27,574 bases of DNA from a virus: positions 1-27,574 of the IMG/VR virus record IMGVR_UViG_3300047480_000725; one strand, 5' to 3'. A program made the translations under genes and the position numbers. Every line of letters starts with the position of its first letter. Within the stretch, counting starts at the first letter, position 1. Below are positions 5,575 to 12,661 of this stretch, in pieces. The notes under the pieces were generated by a model that was given only the letters and a program-made list of their open reading frames with translations, had not been told where the DNA came from and did no database searches.

Positions 5575-5823
5575 TTATACATTTGATTGATCCAATTTGT
5601 CAATGCTGTCTTCAACAATACTTTGAACATATTCAGAAAAATGTTTTCTTATGCTTCCTGGCGGTCTAGATCCAGACTCATTCCATATTCTTCTATATTC
5701 AATAATGTTGTCAAATGTCGTAGGGCAAACCTTTATGCCGTGGTACTCTTTTAGTCTGACTGGTAGCGGCACATGTTTTCCACAGCACTTACATTCTTTA
5801 GCCTTATCTTGGTATATACTCAT
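5575..5823 (-). CDS. Small cysteine-containing protein, 82 aa
   Basis: Unrecognised. The N-terminal half holds CKCCGKHVPLPVRLKEYHGIKVCP, with Cys11, Cys13, Cys14, His28 and Cys33-like residues that could bind zinc, while the C-terminal half is helical and charged. It begins with an ATGA overlap with the terminase large subunit stop, so it is translated directly after TerL and may assist packaging or be a nuclease cofactor. It is shorter than HNH endonucleases and lacks their HH/N/H motif. The last codon lies 12 bases before the CAU tRNA. Confidence 0.75.
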   Translation of the reverse strand: MSIYQDKAKECKCCGKHVPLPVRLKEYHGIKVCPTTFDNIIEYRRIWNESGSRPPGSIRKHFSEYVQSIVEDSIDKLDQSNV

Positions 5824-7616
5824 AGTATCTGCATTCTTTCTATTGTGTCCAATGTATCTCTTAGGTCCTGAGGCATTCTTGGTGCACGAATCATATTCAT
5901 CCTTATCTCTTCTTCTGGCTCTCTATTATACTTTATAGAATCATATGTATGAATTTCAACTTCTTTAAGTATATCATTTTTGCTCATGCTTATAGCATTA
6001 TAAATTGCGCCACAAACAGCATCAGCCAAATCTTTGGACCCCTTTCTTGGGTGGTCAACTTTATCCCTCATTATTTTTAGCTGCAGCAATTCATCTATCA
6101 ATAATTTAACATGAGGTCCGTGTAATCTTTCTTCTAACACAACCATTGCCATATCGTCATAATGTTTTTTCCCAACCGATAAAGTTTCTGTATTAATTCC
6201 ATATTGTTTTAACTGTTGCATCATGTCATGAGAATTCCATCTATCAAATGTACATAGTCTGATATTAAATCCTCTAGTCCTTAAAGACAATATATAATCT
6301 TTTACTTCTGTGAAATCTACTGACTTATCTGGAGTGGGAGTCCAATACCTCACAGCATCTACCTCAACTATTGGGGCTGGCTGTGAGTAAGTATCTGTTA
6401 CCTTGACATTAACCCACTTTTGAACGTGAGCTAAGGCAACGGCGCAATGGTCGTGCTTTTGAGCTAAGTCTACGTGTATAAAGTATTCTTTATCTGGATC
6501 TGCAGCAAACCAGTCTTGCAGCCTTCCAAAACTATCTATGGCTAAAGATAGATTACTAAATGCCTTTTCAATTTTTTCTCTAGATTTAAAAAACGCATCT
6601 ACAGCTTCTGGTGGCATACATGCAAATCTTGATAATGCGTCTGGCATATTTTTATAAAACTCTACCTTAAAATTCTCTATTGTTTTAGTTGGATTGATTT
6701 CCCATGTAGGTCTTTTTAAAGCATACACTTTTGGTATTGTGTATGATATTATATGATCTTCTTCCCACTCAACAGTAACCTCATTACCTTCAGTGCCATC
6801 TGGTAGGTCCTCTTCCATTTTTAAAGTTTTACTTCTAATAATTGTTTCTTTTTCTGCTATGACAGAGTCATAAAATTTTTGAATTGGATCATTTTTAAAG
6901 CGTGGGAATGAAAGCAATATAACCTTACCATAGTCTGGAAAACGAGAAACAACAGATCCTCTATACATATCATAAATCGCATCAGCAGTTTTTGCTTGGT
7001 CGTGCCCAGTCGTATTCTCTGTAGCGAAGCCTGAAATTTCATCCAGAATAACAGCAATTACGTTATAGCCTTCGAAAGCTTCTCTTTCTGAGTGTCCAGA
7101 ATAAACATTAACATTCTTTTCAAATCTGATTTCTGATGCCTTTGGATCATATTTACCAGCAAACCACGGGGACCTTTCGACTCTTGTTTTAAAGCCTTTG
7201 AAAAAAACATTGTTAGCTTGCTGTGCGTTAATAGCAATATTTATTATATCAATTGTATCTCCTGGAGGCTTTCCATAATATGTTGCTGGATCCTTAAGGC
7301 ATAATAGTAAATATACTATATACGATACTGATATAGTTGAGCAGTAATCTTTACCGCTACCTTTTCCTAACTGAGCAATTACTTCGTTACATGTTTGTTT
7401 GTAGCGACGGACACCTTCTTCTTCTCCGAAAAGCTTGATTAGGGTTGACTCTTTATAGATCTGGCTGCTCTTCTCAATGAGTGTATACTGGTACTCCGAT
7501 AATGGAGGGAGCCCAAGGTAATCTGGGCTAGTAACGAATGTTCGTAAATCGACTGGTCTTTCATCAAATTCCTCTCCGTCTAATATATCAATTAGATCAT
7601 TAAAATTAAGATCCAC
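5820..7616 (-). CDS. terL: Terminase large subunit (ATPase-nuclease), 598 aa
   Basis: This is the motor that pumps DNA into the prohead and cuts the concatemer. The ATPase half has Walker A GKGSGKD (residues 84-90), Walker B AVILDE (188-193) and motif III VILLSFPR (232-239). The RNase H-like nuclease half has HVDLAQKHDHCAVALAHV (Asp383), LCTFDRWNSHDM (Asp458) and KDLADAVCGAIYNA (Asp532). Length is normal for the family. It overlaps the small subunit by 11 bases and the downstream small gene by four. It is intact, so the genome probably packages its own DNA. Its place downstream of the replication genes rather than beside the capsid genes is a less common layout. Confidence 0.95.
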   Translation of the reverse strand: MDLNFNDLIDILDGEEFDERPVDLRTFVTSPDYLGLPPLSEYQYTLIEKSSQIYKESTLIKLFGEEEGVRRYKQTCNEVIAQLGKGSGKDYCSTISVSYIVYLLLCLKDPATYYGKPPGDTIDIINIAINAQQANNVFFKGFKTRVERSPWFAGKYDPKASEIRFEKNVNVYSGHSEREAFEGYNVIAVILDEISGFATENTTGHDQAKTADAIYDMYRGSVVSRFPDYGKVILLSFPRFKNDPIQKFYDSVIAEKETIIRSKTLKMEEDLPDGTEGNEVTVEWEEDHIISYTIPKVYALKRPTWEINPTKTIENFKVEFYKNMPDALSRFACMPPEAVDAFFKSREKIEKAFSNLSLAIDSFGRLQDWFAADPDKEYFIHVDLAQKHDHCAVALAHVQKWVNVKVTDTYSQPAPIVEVDAVRYWTPTPDKSVDFTEVKDYILSLRTRGFNIRLCTFDRWNSHDMMQQLKQYGINTETLSVGKKHYDDMAMVVLEERLHGPHVKLLIDELLQLKIMRDKVDHPRKGSKDLADAVCGAIYNAISMSKNDILKEVEIHTYDSIKYNREPEEEIRMNMIRAPRMPQDLRDTLDTIERMQIL

Positions 7617-8145
7617 TAGATTCCTCTGAATGAATTACAATTGGCTCAACTACTCCTGTTATTTGAGATAATCTTTTTGCTACTTCCATTTTGCATTTTG
7701 GACATCCAGCTGTAACATCTTTTAGTATGCCAACCAAAATTTCCTGCTTCTTTTCTGTTTCAGCTATTTGTGTTGCCAACTCCGCATTATCAAGCAGACC
7801 TACTTCCTGCAGCATTCCAATTCTTTTGCCTTCAATGTCTGCTATAAGCTTTAAGGATGTAGCCTTTACGTTTAATTGACCAGCCTGATCAGCATCCTCC
7901 ACAGTCTTCCATGCCTCTTTGATAAGCATGGCGTAGTGTTGGTCTGCTCCAGAGACGGCTTCCTTTGCCCTATCACGAGCACCAGAATCGCTTTTAACGA
8001 CCTCTTTCCACTCATCTATATACTCTAAGACCTCTGCTCTTTTAAAACCTGTTAGAGTGGCTATCTGGGTTGGGTTGTTGCCCTTGAGTAGCTCTTCGAC
8101 TACCCTATTCATTCGATCAAAATGATCTGCTAATTCGATATCCAT
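7606..8145 (-). CDS. Probable terminase small subunit, 179 aa
   Basis: Its place immediately upstream of terL, overlapping it by 11 bases, and an N-terminal helix-turn-helix (PTQIATLTGFKRAEVLEYIDEW, residues 25-46) fit a DNA-recognition subunit that brings TerL to the packaging site. The middle is helical and includes the common terS-like segment NVKATSLKLIADIEGKRIGML (residues 92-112). Near the C-terminus CPKC (148-151) could bind a metal; a matching second pair is absent, so zinc binding would need dimerisation. The ATG at 8145 has no clear Shine-Dalgarno, only AT-rich sequence, but a promoter-like extended -10 lies just upstream, so the mRNA leader would be about 8 bases or nearly leaderless. 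Confidence 0.75.
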   Translation of the reverse strand: MDIELADHFDRMNRVVEELLKGNNPTQIATLTGFKRAEVLEYIDEWKEVVKSDSGARDRAKEAVSGADQHYAMLIKEAWKTVEDADQAGQLNVKATSLKLIADIEGKRIGMLQEVGLLDNAELATQIAETEKKQEILVGILKDVTAGCPKCKMEVAKRLSQITGVVEPIVIHSEESSGS

Positions 8146-8153
8146 ATATATTT

Positions 8154-8176
8154 ATTATACCATCTTAGTTGACTAA
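8154..8176 (-). promoter_or_regulatory. Extended -10 promoter with inverted-repeat operator before the terminase genes
   Basis: On the minus strand TATAAT (8154-8159) is preceded by TGG, an extended -10. Immediately upstream is the inverted repeat TTAGT-CA-ACTAA (8165-8176), well placed for a repressor or activator. No good -35 is present. Transcription would start near 8147, two bases from the terminase start codon. Confidence 0.5.
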
Positions 8177-8178
8177 AA

Positions 8179-8511
8179 TCAGACAGATTTAGATTTTGCT
8201 ATCTTTAATAATACTAAATAGCCAATTAAATCATCAATATCATTGTCTCCAGGGTAATCTGTGCCCTTCATAAGCCTATTTAATTTATCATCAATACGAA
8301 CATGTAGCTGCTCTCTTGGACCCGCCTTTGAAAATATACGCACAGGGTCAAGAGCTGAATTTCCATAAGCAATATTCTTTTTGACCAACATATGTGCAAT
8401 TTCGTGGCAGGTCTCAAGGATCTCTTTACCAGCCTCTGTGCCTACTGTAAGTAAATATAAATCCTGACAATTAAAACCTTTTGAATCTGGAAATACTGGC
8501 TCTAAACTCAT
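8179..8511 (-). CDS. Possible nucleotide-modification-associated protein (Nmad1/DUF1599-like), 110 aa
   Basis: The run CHEIAHMLVKKNIAYGNSAL followed by IDDKLNRLMKG and a terminal DNDIDDLIGYLVLLKIAK resembles the DUF1599/nucleotide modification associated domain 1 family: an E/K-containing helix, a YGN-like turn, then a D-D helix. This all-alpha fold is related in appearance to MazG-type pyrophosphohydrolases, and family members occur in phages with modified or altered nucleotide pools. The assignment is by resemblance and no activity can be read from it. It overlaps the upstream 46-residue HTH gene by four bases (ATGA). Confidence 0.7.
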   Translation of the reverse strand: MSLEPVFPDSKGFNCQDLYLLTVGTEAGKEILETCHEIAHMLVKKNIAYGNSALDPVRIFSKAGPREQLHVRIDDKLNRLMKGTDYPGDNDIDDLIGYLVLLKIAKSKSV

Positions 8512-8648
8512 TTGATAAATCCATTATCCTTTAATGCTCTATATATGGTCATAACGGTTACACCACACTCTTTAGCAATTTCTTCCATACTCTTTCTTTG
8601 AACCACATATCTTCTATGTAGCCAATCTTTACTTTTATATAGCTTCAT
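8508..8648 (-). CDS. Tiny helix-turn-helix protein, 46 aa
   Basis: The frame starts ATG AAG CTA TAT at 8648 and ends TGA at 8508. It encodes a protein that is almost only a DNA-binding motif: WLHRRYVVQRKSMEEIAKEC, then GVTVMTIYRALKDNGFIK. This matches the small HTH module (W-L-x-x-x-Y-x(5-6)-S-x-x-E-I-A-x-x-x-G-V-S-x-x-T-V-x-R-x-L-x-x-x-G) often attached to phage HNH endonucleases or sigma-like regulators, here on its own. It overlaps its upstream neighbour by 14 bases and its downstream neighbour by four, so it belongs to the same message. A regulatory or DNA-ends-recognition role is possible. Confidence 0.8.
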   Translation of the reverse strand: MKLYKSKDWLHRRYVVQRKSMEEIAKECGVTVMTIYRALKDNGFIK

Positions 8649-8934
8649 CTGGTGACTTTCTTACAGCAGTAATAATAGCCTTAGTTCCTTCCCACCTTAC
8701 TCTACCCTTACATCCAACGTTGTATTTAGTATCTCCTTCATATTCAGAAGAAATGGCATATGCATATCCGTGAACTTCAAAATCGCTAGCTAAACTCTGA
8801 TTGCCATTAATAAATATTCTCCATACTAATGGATCCCCTTGCTCTGCCTTTGTATTAAATCTTAATATGATTTCATCATATGGCTTCATCCATCTATCTT
8901 TTACAATATGCAATATATATTTAATCTTTTTCAT
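8635..8934 (-). CDS. Hypothetical beta-rich protein, 99 aa
   Basis: I do not recognise this protein. It begins MKKIKYILHIVKDRW, has no Cys-metal motif or signal, and its middle (LVWRIFINGNQSLASDFEVHGYAY) and end (VGCKGRVRWEGTKAIITAV) look like an alternating beta sandwich. It is co-translated with the kinase-nucleotidyltransferase gene upstream (ATGA overlap) and with the tiny HTH gene downstream, which argues for a real small phage protein. Confidence 0.75.
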   Translation of the reverse strand: MKKIKYILHIVKDRWMKPYDEIILRFNTKAEQGDPLVWRIFINGNQSLASDFEVHGYAYAISSEYEGDTKYNVGCKGRVRWEGTKAIITAVRKSPDEAI

Positions 8935-9692
8935 ATACCCATCTCCTTACGCTTTTGAGTAGCTGAGATTGCATGAATATCTGCCCCTAAATCTACTTGC
9001 TCAATTTTATATCCCACATCACGACCATAGACAATGTTAGTAATGTTTGGTAATCTTAATACCATCGCTCCATCTATAAATTCATCTTTAGCGATATATC
9101 CCTTAACCTCATTAAATGTTAGTGGATCTTTTTCGCTTGTATTATAAGTATTACGAACTCCTAGCAACACTTGATCAGTTCTTTTGCCAGCTTCCTTGTA
9201 AAGGGCATGGTGTCCCTCATGCCAAGGCTGATACCTTCCAAGCATAAGTGTAGTTGGAGCAGACCAATCGTGCAGCCCATAGTATTCAATAACTGATGTT
9301 GCTTTTTCATCAGGATCTTTACTGTGGTCTAAAAACATTATGTCATAAGAGGAAGGATCCTGAAACATCTTATTTGTATCCTCAAATCTTCCTTCTTCAA
9401 TTGTATTCATCCAAATAAGGATGTCTGGTTGTCCAAACGCTGAACGAGTTAATTCTGTAGGACATACAAAGTCTACAATTACTGGAGCGACTCCCTGCTT
9501 AGCAATTAGTCTTGCCATTTCTCCCATGCGACGAGCCTGCTCAATTCTATCTTCGTGAGTAAACCCTAAATCTGAATTAACTGTTGCACGAACCTCATCT
9601 GCATTTAAATGTATTGCATTAATACGTTCTTTTAGAGCTTTTGCCAGCTCTGTCTTTCCAGATCCTGGAAGCCCAATAATTTGGATAATCAT
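8931..9692 (-). CDS. CysC-like kinase fused to nucleotidyltransferase, 253 aa
   Basis: Two catalytic modules share one chain. Residues 1-125 resemble APS kinase (CysC): Walker A GLPGSGKT (7-14), LNADEVRATVNSDLGFTHEDR (29-49) and RRMGEMARLIAKQG. Residues about 145-253 are an HxGH-type nucleotidyltransferase: GRYQPWHEGH (152-161) and the terminal ISATQKR (242-248), as in NMN or phosphopantetheine adenylyltransferases. A bifunctional NAD, cofactor or sugar-nucleotide enzyme is likely. Order (kinase first) is opposite to NadR, which is transferase then kinase, so it is not simply NadR. Substrates cannot be read. Both active sites look complete. It overlaps the RuvC-like gene by four bases (ATGA) and its downstream neighbour by four. 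Confidence 0.85.
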   Translation of the reverse strand: MIIQIIGLPGSGKTELAKALKERINAIHLNADEVRATVNSDLGFTHEDRIEQARRMGEMARLIAKQGVAPVIVDFVCPTELTRSAFGQPDILIWMNTIEEGRFEDTNKMFQDPSSYDIMFLDHSKDPDEKATSVIEYYGLHDWSAPTTLMLGRYQPWHEGHHALYKEAGKRTDQVLLGVRNTYNTSEKDPLTFNEVKGYIAKDEFIDGAMVLRLPNITNIVYGRDVGYKIEQVDLGADIHAISATQKRKEMGI

Positions 9693-10255
9693 CTTTTTGT
9701 TAAAACCTCATTCGCATAATAAGCAATTCCAAATGAATCTGCTACATCAAAATCATTTAGGCTAACGCCATATTTTTTATTAAAGTAATCTACTGTACGC
9801 TGCTTTCTAATTTCCCGCATCTTTGCCTTATACCAAGATTCAGCATATCCAGGATTTTCAATCCTAAGTCTGTCTTTCTCAGCTTTTGTTGGGTTCTTAT
9901 TTCCAATATGAGCCTGCCAAGATGAAGGAGATATAGTGATAACACTAGCGCCACTAGACATAAGCTCAGCGATAACGACACCATATACATAAGATAATTT
10001 TATCACAGCATCTGCAGATTTGACAAGTATTGCGCCTTCAACTGCTATATAATCTGACTTTAATTCTTCTATAATGGCAGACACTTTAATTTTAGCGTCG
10101 TATATCTTTTCGTATATATCATTTCCAGTTAGATGTATTTTACCCCATTTTATTGGGGTATTATTTTCTAGCAGGCAAAAGGCTACGGAATTAGTAGATG
10201 CGTCTATACCAAGAACTCTATTAGCTTTTGATTTAACTAAACTAGCCAATGTCAC
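9689..10255 (-). CDS. RuvC-like Holliday junction resolvase, 188 aa
   Basis: The RNase H-fold nuclease signature is complete: Asp18 in VLGIDASTNSVAF, Glu73 in YIAVEGAILVKSADAVIKLSYVYG, and Asp170/Asp173 in NDFDVADSFGIAYYA. RuvC-type phage enzymes cut branched DNA before packaging or during recombination. The start is GTG at 10255, which gives the conserved frame beginning MTLASLV and has GAGG nearby; no ATG precedes the active-site Asp. It overlaps the zinc-finger gene upstream by 14 bases. A RecA-SSB-Cas4-RuvC set in this stretch argues for a recombination-dependent replication pathway. Confidence 0.9.
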   Translation of the reverse strand: MTLASLVKSKANRVLGIDASTNSVAFCLLENNTPIKWGKIHLTGNDIYEKIYDAKIKVSAIIEELKSDYIAVEGAILVKSADAVIKLSYVYGVVIAELMSSGASVITISPSSWQAHIGNKNPTKAEKDRLRIENPGYAESWYKAKMREIRKQRTVDYFNKKYGVSLNDFDVADSFGIAYYANEVLTKR

Positions 10256-10520
10256 TTAACATCCTCAACAGTTTTGACCTATCAGATGCCGAATTATTCT
10301 TTTCACACTTGGAACATATAGATAATTGATTATATCTACTTAATCTAGCTGAGCATTTCTTACAATATCTTTTTGAGCCAGATCTAATTGCTTTTTTCTC
10401 ATAATACTTTTCCATAATCTTTTTATTTGTAGCAATTCTACAACAGTCATCGGAACAGTATTTTTGATTATGAGTCTTAGCATCAAACTCTTTTGAACAT
10501 TCCTTATTGGCACATTTCAT
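10242..10520 (-). CDS. Double zinc-finger protein, 92 aa
   Basis: I take the start at 10520, where ATGAAATG overlaps the stop of the Cas4-like gene (ATGA), rather than the longer frame from 10577. The protein has one finger near the N-terminus (MKCANKECSKEFDAKTHNQKYCSDDC, with Cys-x4-Cys and Cys-x3-Cys) and a CxxC-type pair near the middle (YCKKC and ICSKC). Between them lies a basic helix (ATNKKIMEKYYEKKAIRSGSKR). It looks like a small nucleic-acid-binding protein. It lies between two recombination nucleases, which suggests an accessory role, but no family is recognised. Confidence 0.8.
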   Translation of the reverse strand: MKCANKECSKEFDAKTHNQKYCSDDCCRIATNKKIMEKYYEKKAIRSGSKRYCKKCSARLSRYNQLSICSKCEKNNSASDRSKLLRMLSDIG

Positions 10521-11293
10521 ATTTTTATTGGCTCGTACGGCTCTATCTGAACTGTACCAGTTTCTCTTTCCCAGCAATCCTTTTTAATCTTACAATACTT
10601 ACATGCAGAGCTAGATTTAGTAAATGGTCTGATTGGTAGATCTCCATTTATAAAATTGTCATACACTTCGCACATCCACACAAATAAATCTTCAATTATC
10701 TTTTTATTTTTATCATTCATGTGAATTGGTATAATTAATAACTCTTGAGTGTTCTTATTTTCATACAAGAAGAATCCTTCCTGTATATCTTTAAGCTTCA
10801 TGTATGTTAGTAACTGAAGCAGATGGTTTGGGGATGGAGACATCTTAGCCTTATATACATCCCAAGACTCTTGCTTGGCAGTTTTAATTTCACCAATAAC
10901 ATCTTTATTATTCCAATCAACTATGACATCTATAAATCCTCTGATTGGGGGATATTCATTAATTACCTCCTGCTCTTCATACTTAAGTATGCCCATTTTT
11001 TTAATTATCCCCTGGATTCTTTCATGAGCTTGAGTTCCCTGGGACATGTTAGCAACAGCTATTGAGTCATTATTATCTATAAATACAGCACCGCTAAATG
11101 CCAGATACCAATATCTTGGACAATTACCGCTTCCATACCCCAAAGAACTTGGGCTAAAAGAAGTCTTGGTCATAGACTGGTCACTTCTTTTAGTAGATAG
11201 ATATGCATCATCAAGCATCTTGCCAAAAGACTCTGGATCAAAATTTCCAGAAATCTTTTTAAACTTTAAATTATTTACAATATCTCTACCCAT
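10517..11293 (-). CDS. Cas4/RecB-like PD-(D/E)XK nuclease with Fe-S cysteines, 258 aa
   Basis: Nuclease core: His90 (GTQAHERIQ), Asp122 in RGFIDVIVDW and Glu135-x-Lys137 in IGEIKTAK, then Gln160 in NHLLQLLTY. Cys58 (GNCPRYWYLAF) together with Cys231, Cys234 and Cys240 (CKYCKIKKDCW) forms the four-cysteine 4Fe-4S arrangement of Cas4 and AddB-like nucleases. This is a family of 5'-3' or 3'-5' exonucleases; phage Cas4-like proteins process DNA ends for recombination. No Cas1 or CRISPR repeat is near, so this is not a CRISPR adaptation gene. The start overlaps the upstream stop by 8 bases with a weak ribosome site, and the stop overlaps the zinc-finger gene. Confidence 0.88.
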   Translation of the reverse strand: MGRDIVNNLKFKKISGNFDPESFGKMLDDAYLSTKRSDQSMTKTSFSPSSLGYGSGNCPRYWYLAFSGAVFIDNNDSIAVANMSQGTQAHERIQGIIKKMGILKYEEQEVINEYPPIRGFIDVIVDWNNKDVIGEIKTAKQESWDVYKAKMSPSPNHLLQLLTYMKLKDIQEGFFLYENKNTQELLIIPIHMNDKNKKIIEDLFVWMCEVYDNFINGDLPIRPFTKSSSACKYCKIKKDCWERETGTVQIEPYEPIKI

Positions 11294-11621
11294 TGTATCT
11301 TACGACATACTTGAGGGCATCCACAAGCTTGTCTATTGACTCCTTCGCTGAATAATAAATATTTTTCTTGTTGTTATTAACTGTGCCAGCCTTATCTTTT
11401 GCTATAGTTGAATAAACCGACGCCATCATAGAAAACTTTGTTGACATGGCCTGCAACTCTATAATTAATTGAGGTGCTTTTGCTGCGGGAACATCTGGAT
11501 TCATCAACAATTTTACCACAATTGCTAAAGCTTTATCTAACTGTGAATCTTGCATATATTCATGCAAATCATTAAATTCAGTAATAGAATTGATGAGTTC
11601 CAGAGTGTTCACGTCAGACAT
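11286..11621 (-). CDS. Hypothetical helical protein, 111 aa
   Basis: Unrecognised. From the ATG at 11621 the protein reads MSDVNTLELINSITEF and is mostly amphipathic helix (LDKALAIVVKLLMNPDVPAAKAPQ and LQAMSTKFSMMASVY), ending KESIDKLVDALKYVVRYNG. The start at 11621 is preferred to 11663 because it overlaps the XapX stop in TAATG; the longer frame would be read inside the XapX gene. Helical proteins at this place, ahead of a Cas4-like nuclease, have been found in actinophages, but I cannot name it. Confidence 0.78.
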   Translation of the reverse strand: MSDVNTLELINSITEFNDLHEYMQDSQLDKALAIVVKLLMNPDVPAAKAPQLIIELQAMSTKFSMMASVYSTIAKDKAGTVNNNKKNIYYSAKESIDKLVDALKYVVRYNG

Positions 11622-11782
11622 TAACCAACCACTACCTTTGTAATAATAGCATATCCGATCCAAAGACCTACAATGCCCATCAATGCAGAAAATTCTGGTG
11701 GCGCTGGAATTGGCAACTTAAATGCACTAAAAACTCCACCAACTAGTGCTCCTACAAATGTAGTCAATAAAACTTCTTTCAT
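11621..11782 (-). CDS. XapX-domain small membrane protein, 53 aa
   Basis: The frame runs ATG at 11782 to TAA at 11621. It starts MKEVLLTTFVGALVGGVFSAFKL, then PIPAPPEFSALMGIVGLWIG and a second hydrophobic stretch to KVVVG. The core L-P-x-P-A-P-P-x(3)-A-L-x-G-I-x-G-x-x-x-G and two membrane helices are the signature of the XapX family, small membrane proteins found beside varied bacterial genes and of unknown function. It is co-translated through TAATG overlaps with SSB upstream and the next gene downstream, so its expression is tied to replication. It could also be a holin-like or pore-forming protein, but the family match is stronger. Confidence 0.85.
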   Translation of the reverse strand: MKEVLLTTFVGALVGGVFSAFKLPIPAPPEFSALMGIVGLWIGYAIITKVVVG

Positions 11783-12159
11783 TAGAAAGGAACCTCTGTC
11801 TCTTCAAAATATCTACCTGAAGATGTTTCCTTTTGAAGGCTATAGGCTGTTACAGCAACACTATCTGCTCTAACTTCATAAGAGCTTCTTTCGTTTCCGC
11901 TCTTATCAACCCAATTTTCTTCATATATCTTGCCGACAATAGTAATCTCTTGTCCCTTTTTAATAGTAGACTTTGTTTGCTCTGCTAATCTACCCCATAC
12001 CTTTATTGTCCACCATGAGGTAGCAGAATCTTCATACTTTCCAGTTTCTTCATTCTTTACCCGATCATGTGTAACTACACGCAGTCTTAATCCCTTTTCA
12101 CCTATAGGTGCTGGATCTTGACCAAGCCTACCCACCAATGTAATAGTTGGATTTGGCAT
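11782..12159 (-). CDS. ssb: OB-fold single-stranded DNA-binding protein (SSB), 125 aa
   Basis: The opening NPTITLVGRLGQDPAPI, then the OB-fold strands LRLRVVTHDRV, SWWTIKVWGRLAEQTKSTIKKGQEITIVGKIYEENWVDKSG and YEVRADSVAVTAYSL are typical of bacterial SSB. The tail is short and acidic, ending EETEVPF, a version of the DDIPF tip that docks partner proteins. The start at 12159 (GGGAG upstream) is favoured over 12213 because the N-terminus then matches family SSBs and abuts the upstream stop. Co-translated with XapX. A second, gp32-like ssDNA-binding protein is encoded at 17513-18181. Confidence 0.92.
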   Translation of the reverse strand: MPNPTITLVGRLGQDPAPIGEKGLRLRVVTHDRVKNEETGKYEDSATSWWTIKVWGRLAEQTKSTIKKGQEITIVGKIYEENWVDKSGNERSSYEVRADSVAVTAYSLQKETSSGRYFEETEVPF

Positions 12160-12161
12160 CT

Positions 12162-12470
12162 CTATATCTCCCTGTTCTCCCAGGCATCCATTAGCTCTTC
12201 TAATAGTGCCCATTCAATTACAGCTAATCTTGTTTTGTTACTTGCTGAACCCAAGATTAACTTTAGTACTGGATACTTATCTCTACTTACTTTAAAAGTA
12301 TCAGTACAAATCTTTGCCCACATTTTTTCTGATATTGATATGCTAGAAGCATATTCTTTATAATCTACAACAAAGCTTTTCCATTGTGCGTCACCCTTGC
12401 CATAATCCCCACGTCCACTATTTTTTTGCTGCTTAGCACCATCACGTTTTGCCTCTCCACGCTCTGTCAT
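12162..12470 (-). CDS. Hypothetical protein between zinc ribbon and SSB, 102 aa
   Basis: No family is recognised. Residues 1-27 are charged and flexible (MTERGEAKRDGAKQQKNSGR), and the rest is a compact alpha/beta piece ending LAVIEWALLEELMDAWENREI. The stop lies two bases before the SSB start and the start overlaps the zinc-ribbon gene by four bases (ATGA), so it is co-translated with SSB and RecA. The flexible basic start and position suggest a recombination accessory protein, but that is inference from neighbours only. Confidence 0.75.
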   Translation of the reverse strand: MTERGEAKRDGAKQQKNSGRGDYGKGDAQWKSFVVDYKEYASSISISEKMWAKICTDTFKVSRDKYPVLKLILGSASNKTRLAVIEWALLEELMDAWENREI

Positions 12471-12661
12471 GCGTTTACCTTTAAGGAATTATTATGTCCA
12501 TTTGGGCAAGTCCAAGTCATGATGAAATTAACTGTATCCCAAAAATACTCAGAGGAATCTAGATCACATTTTGAGCATGGCTTATTACCAACTATAGACT
12601 CTATACTACTATTCTGTTTTTCTGTTGGCTTGGGCCCAATAAACTCATTAATGTTTGGCAT
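12467..12661 (-). CDS. Small zinc-ribbon protein, 64 aa
   Basis: CSKCD in the middle and CPNGH near the end give a Cys-x2-Cys ... Cys-x3-His zinc-binding arrangement after a flexible polar start (MPNINEFIGPKPTEKQNS). ATG at 12661 overlaps the recA stop by 14 bases and the stop overlaps the next gene by four. The tryptophan and aromatic-rich loop (SSEYFWDTVNFIMTWTC) is compatible with DNA or protein binding. I cannot place it in a named family. Confidence 0.78.
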   Translation of the reverse strand: MPNINEFIGPKPTEKQNSSIESIVGNKPCSKCDLDSSEYFWDTVNFIMTWTCPNGHNNSLKVNA

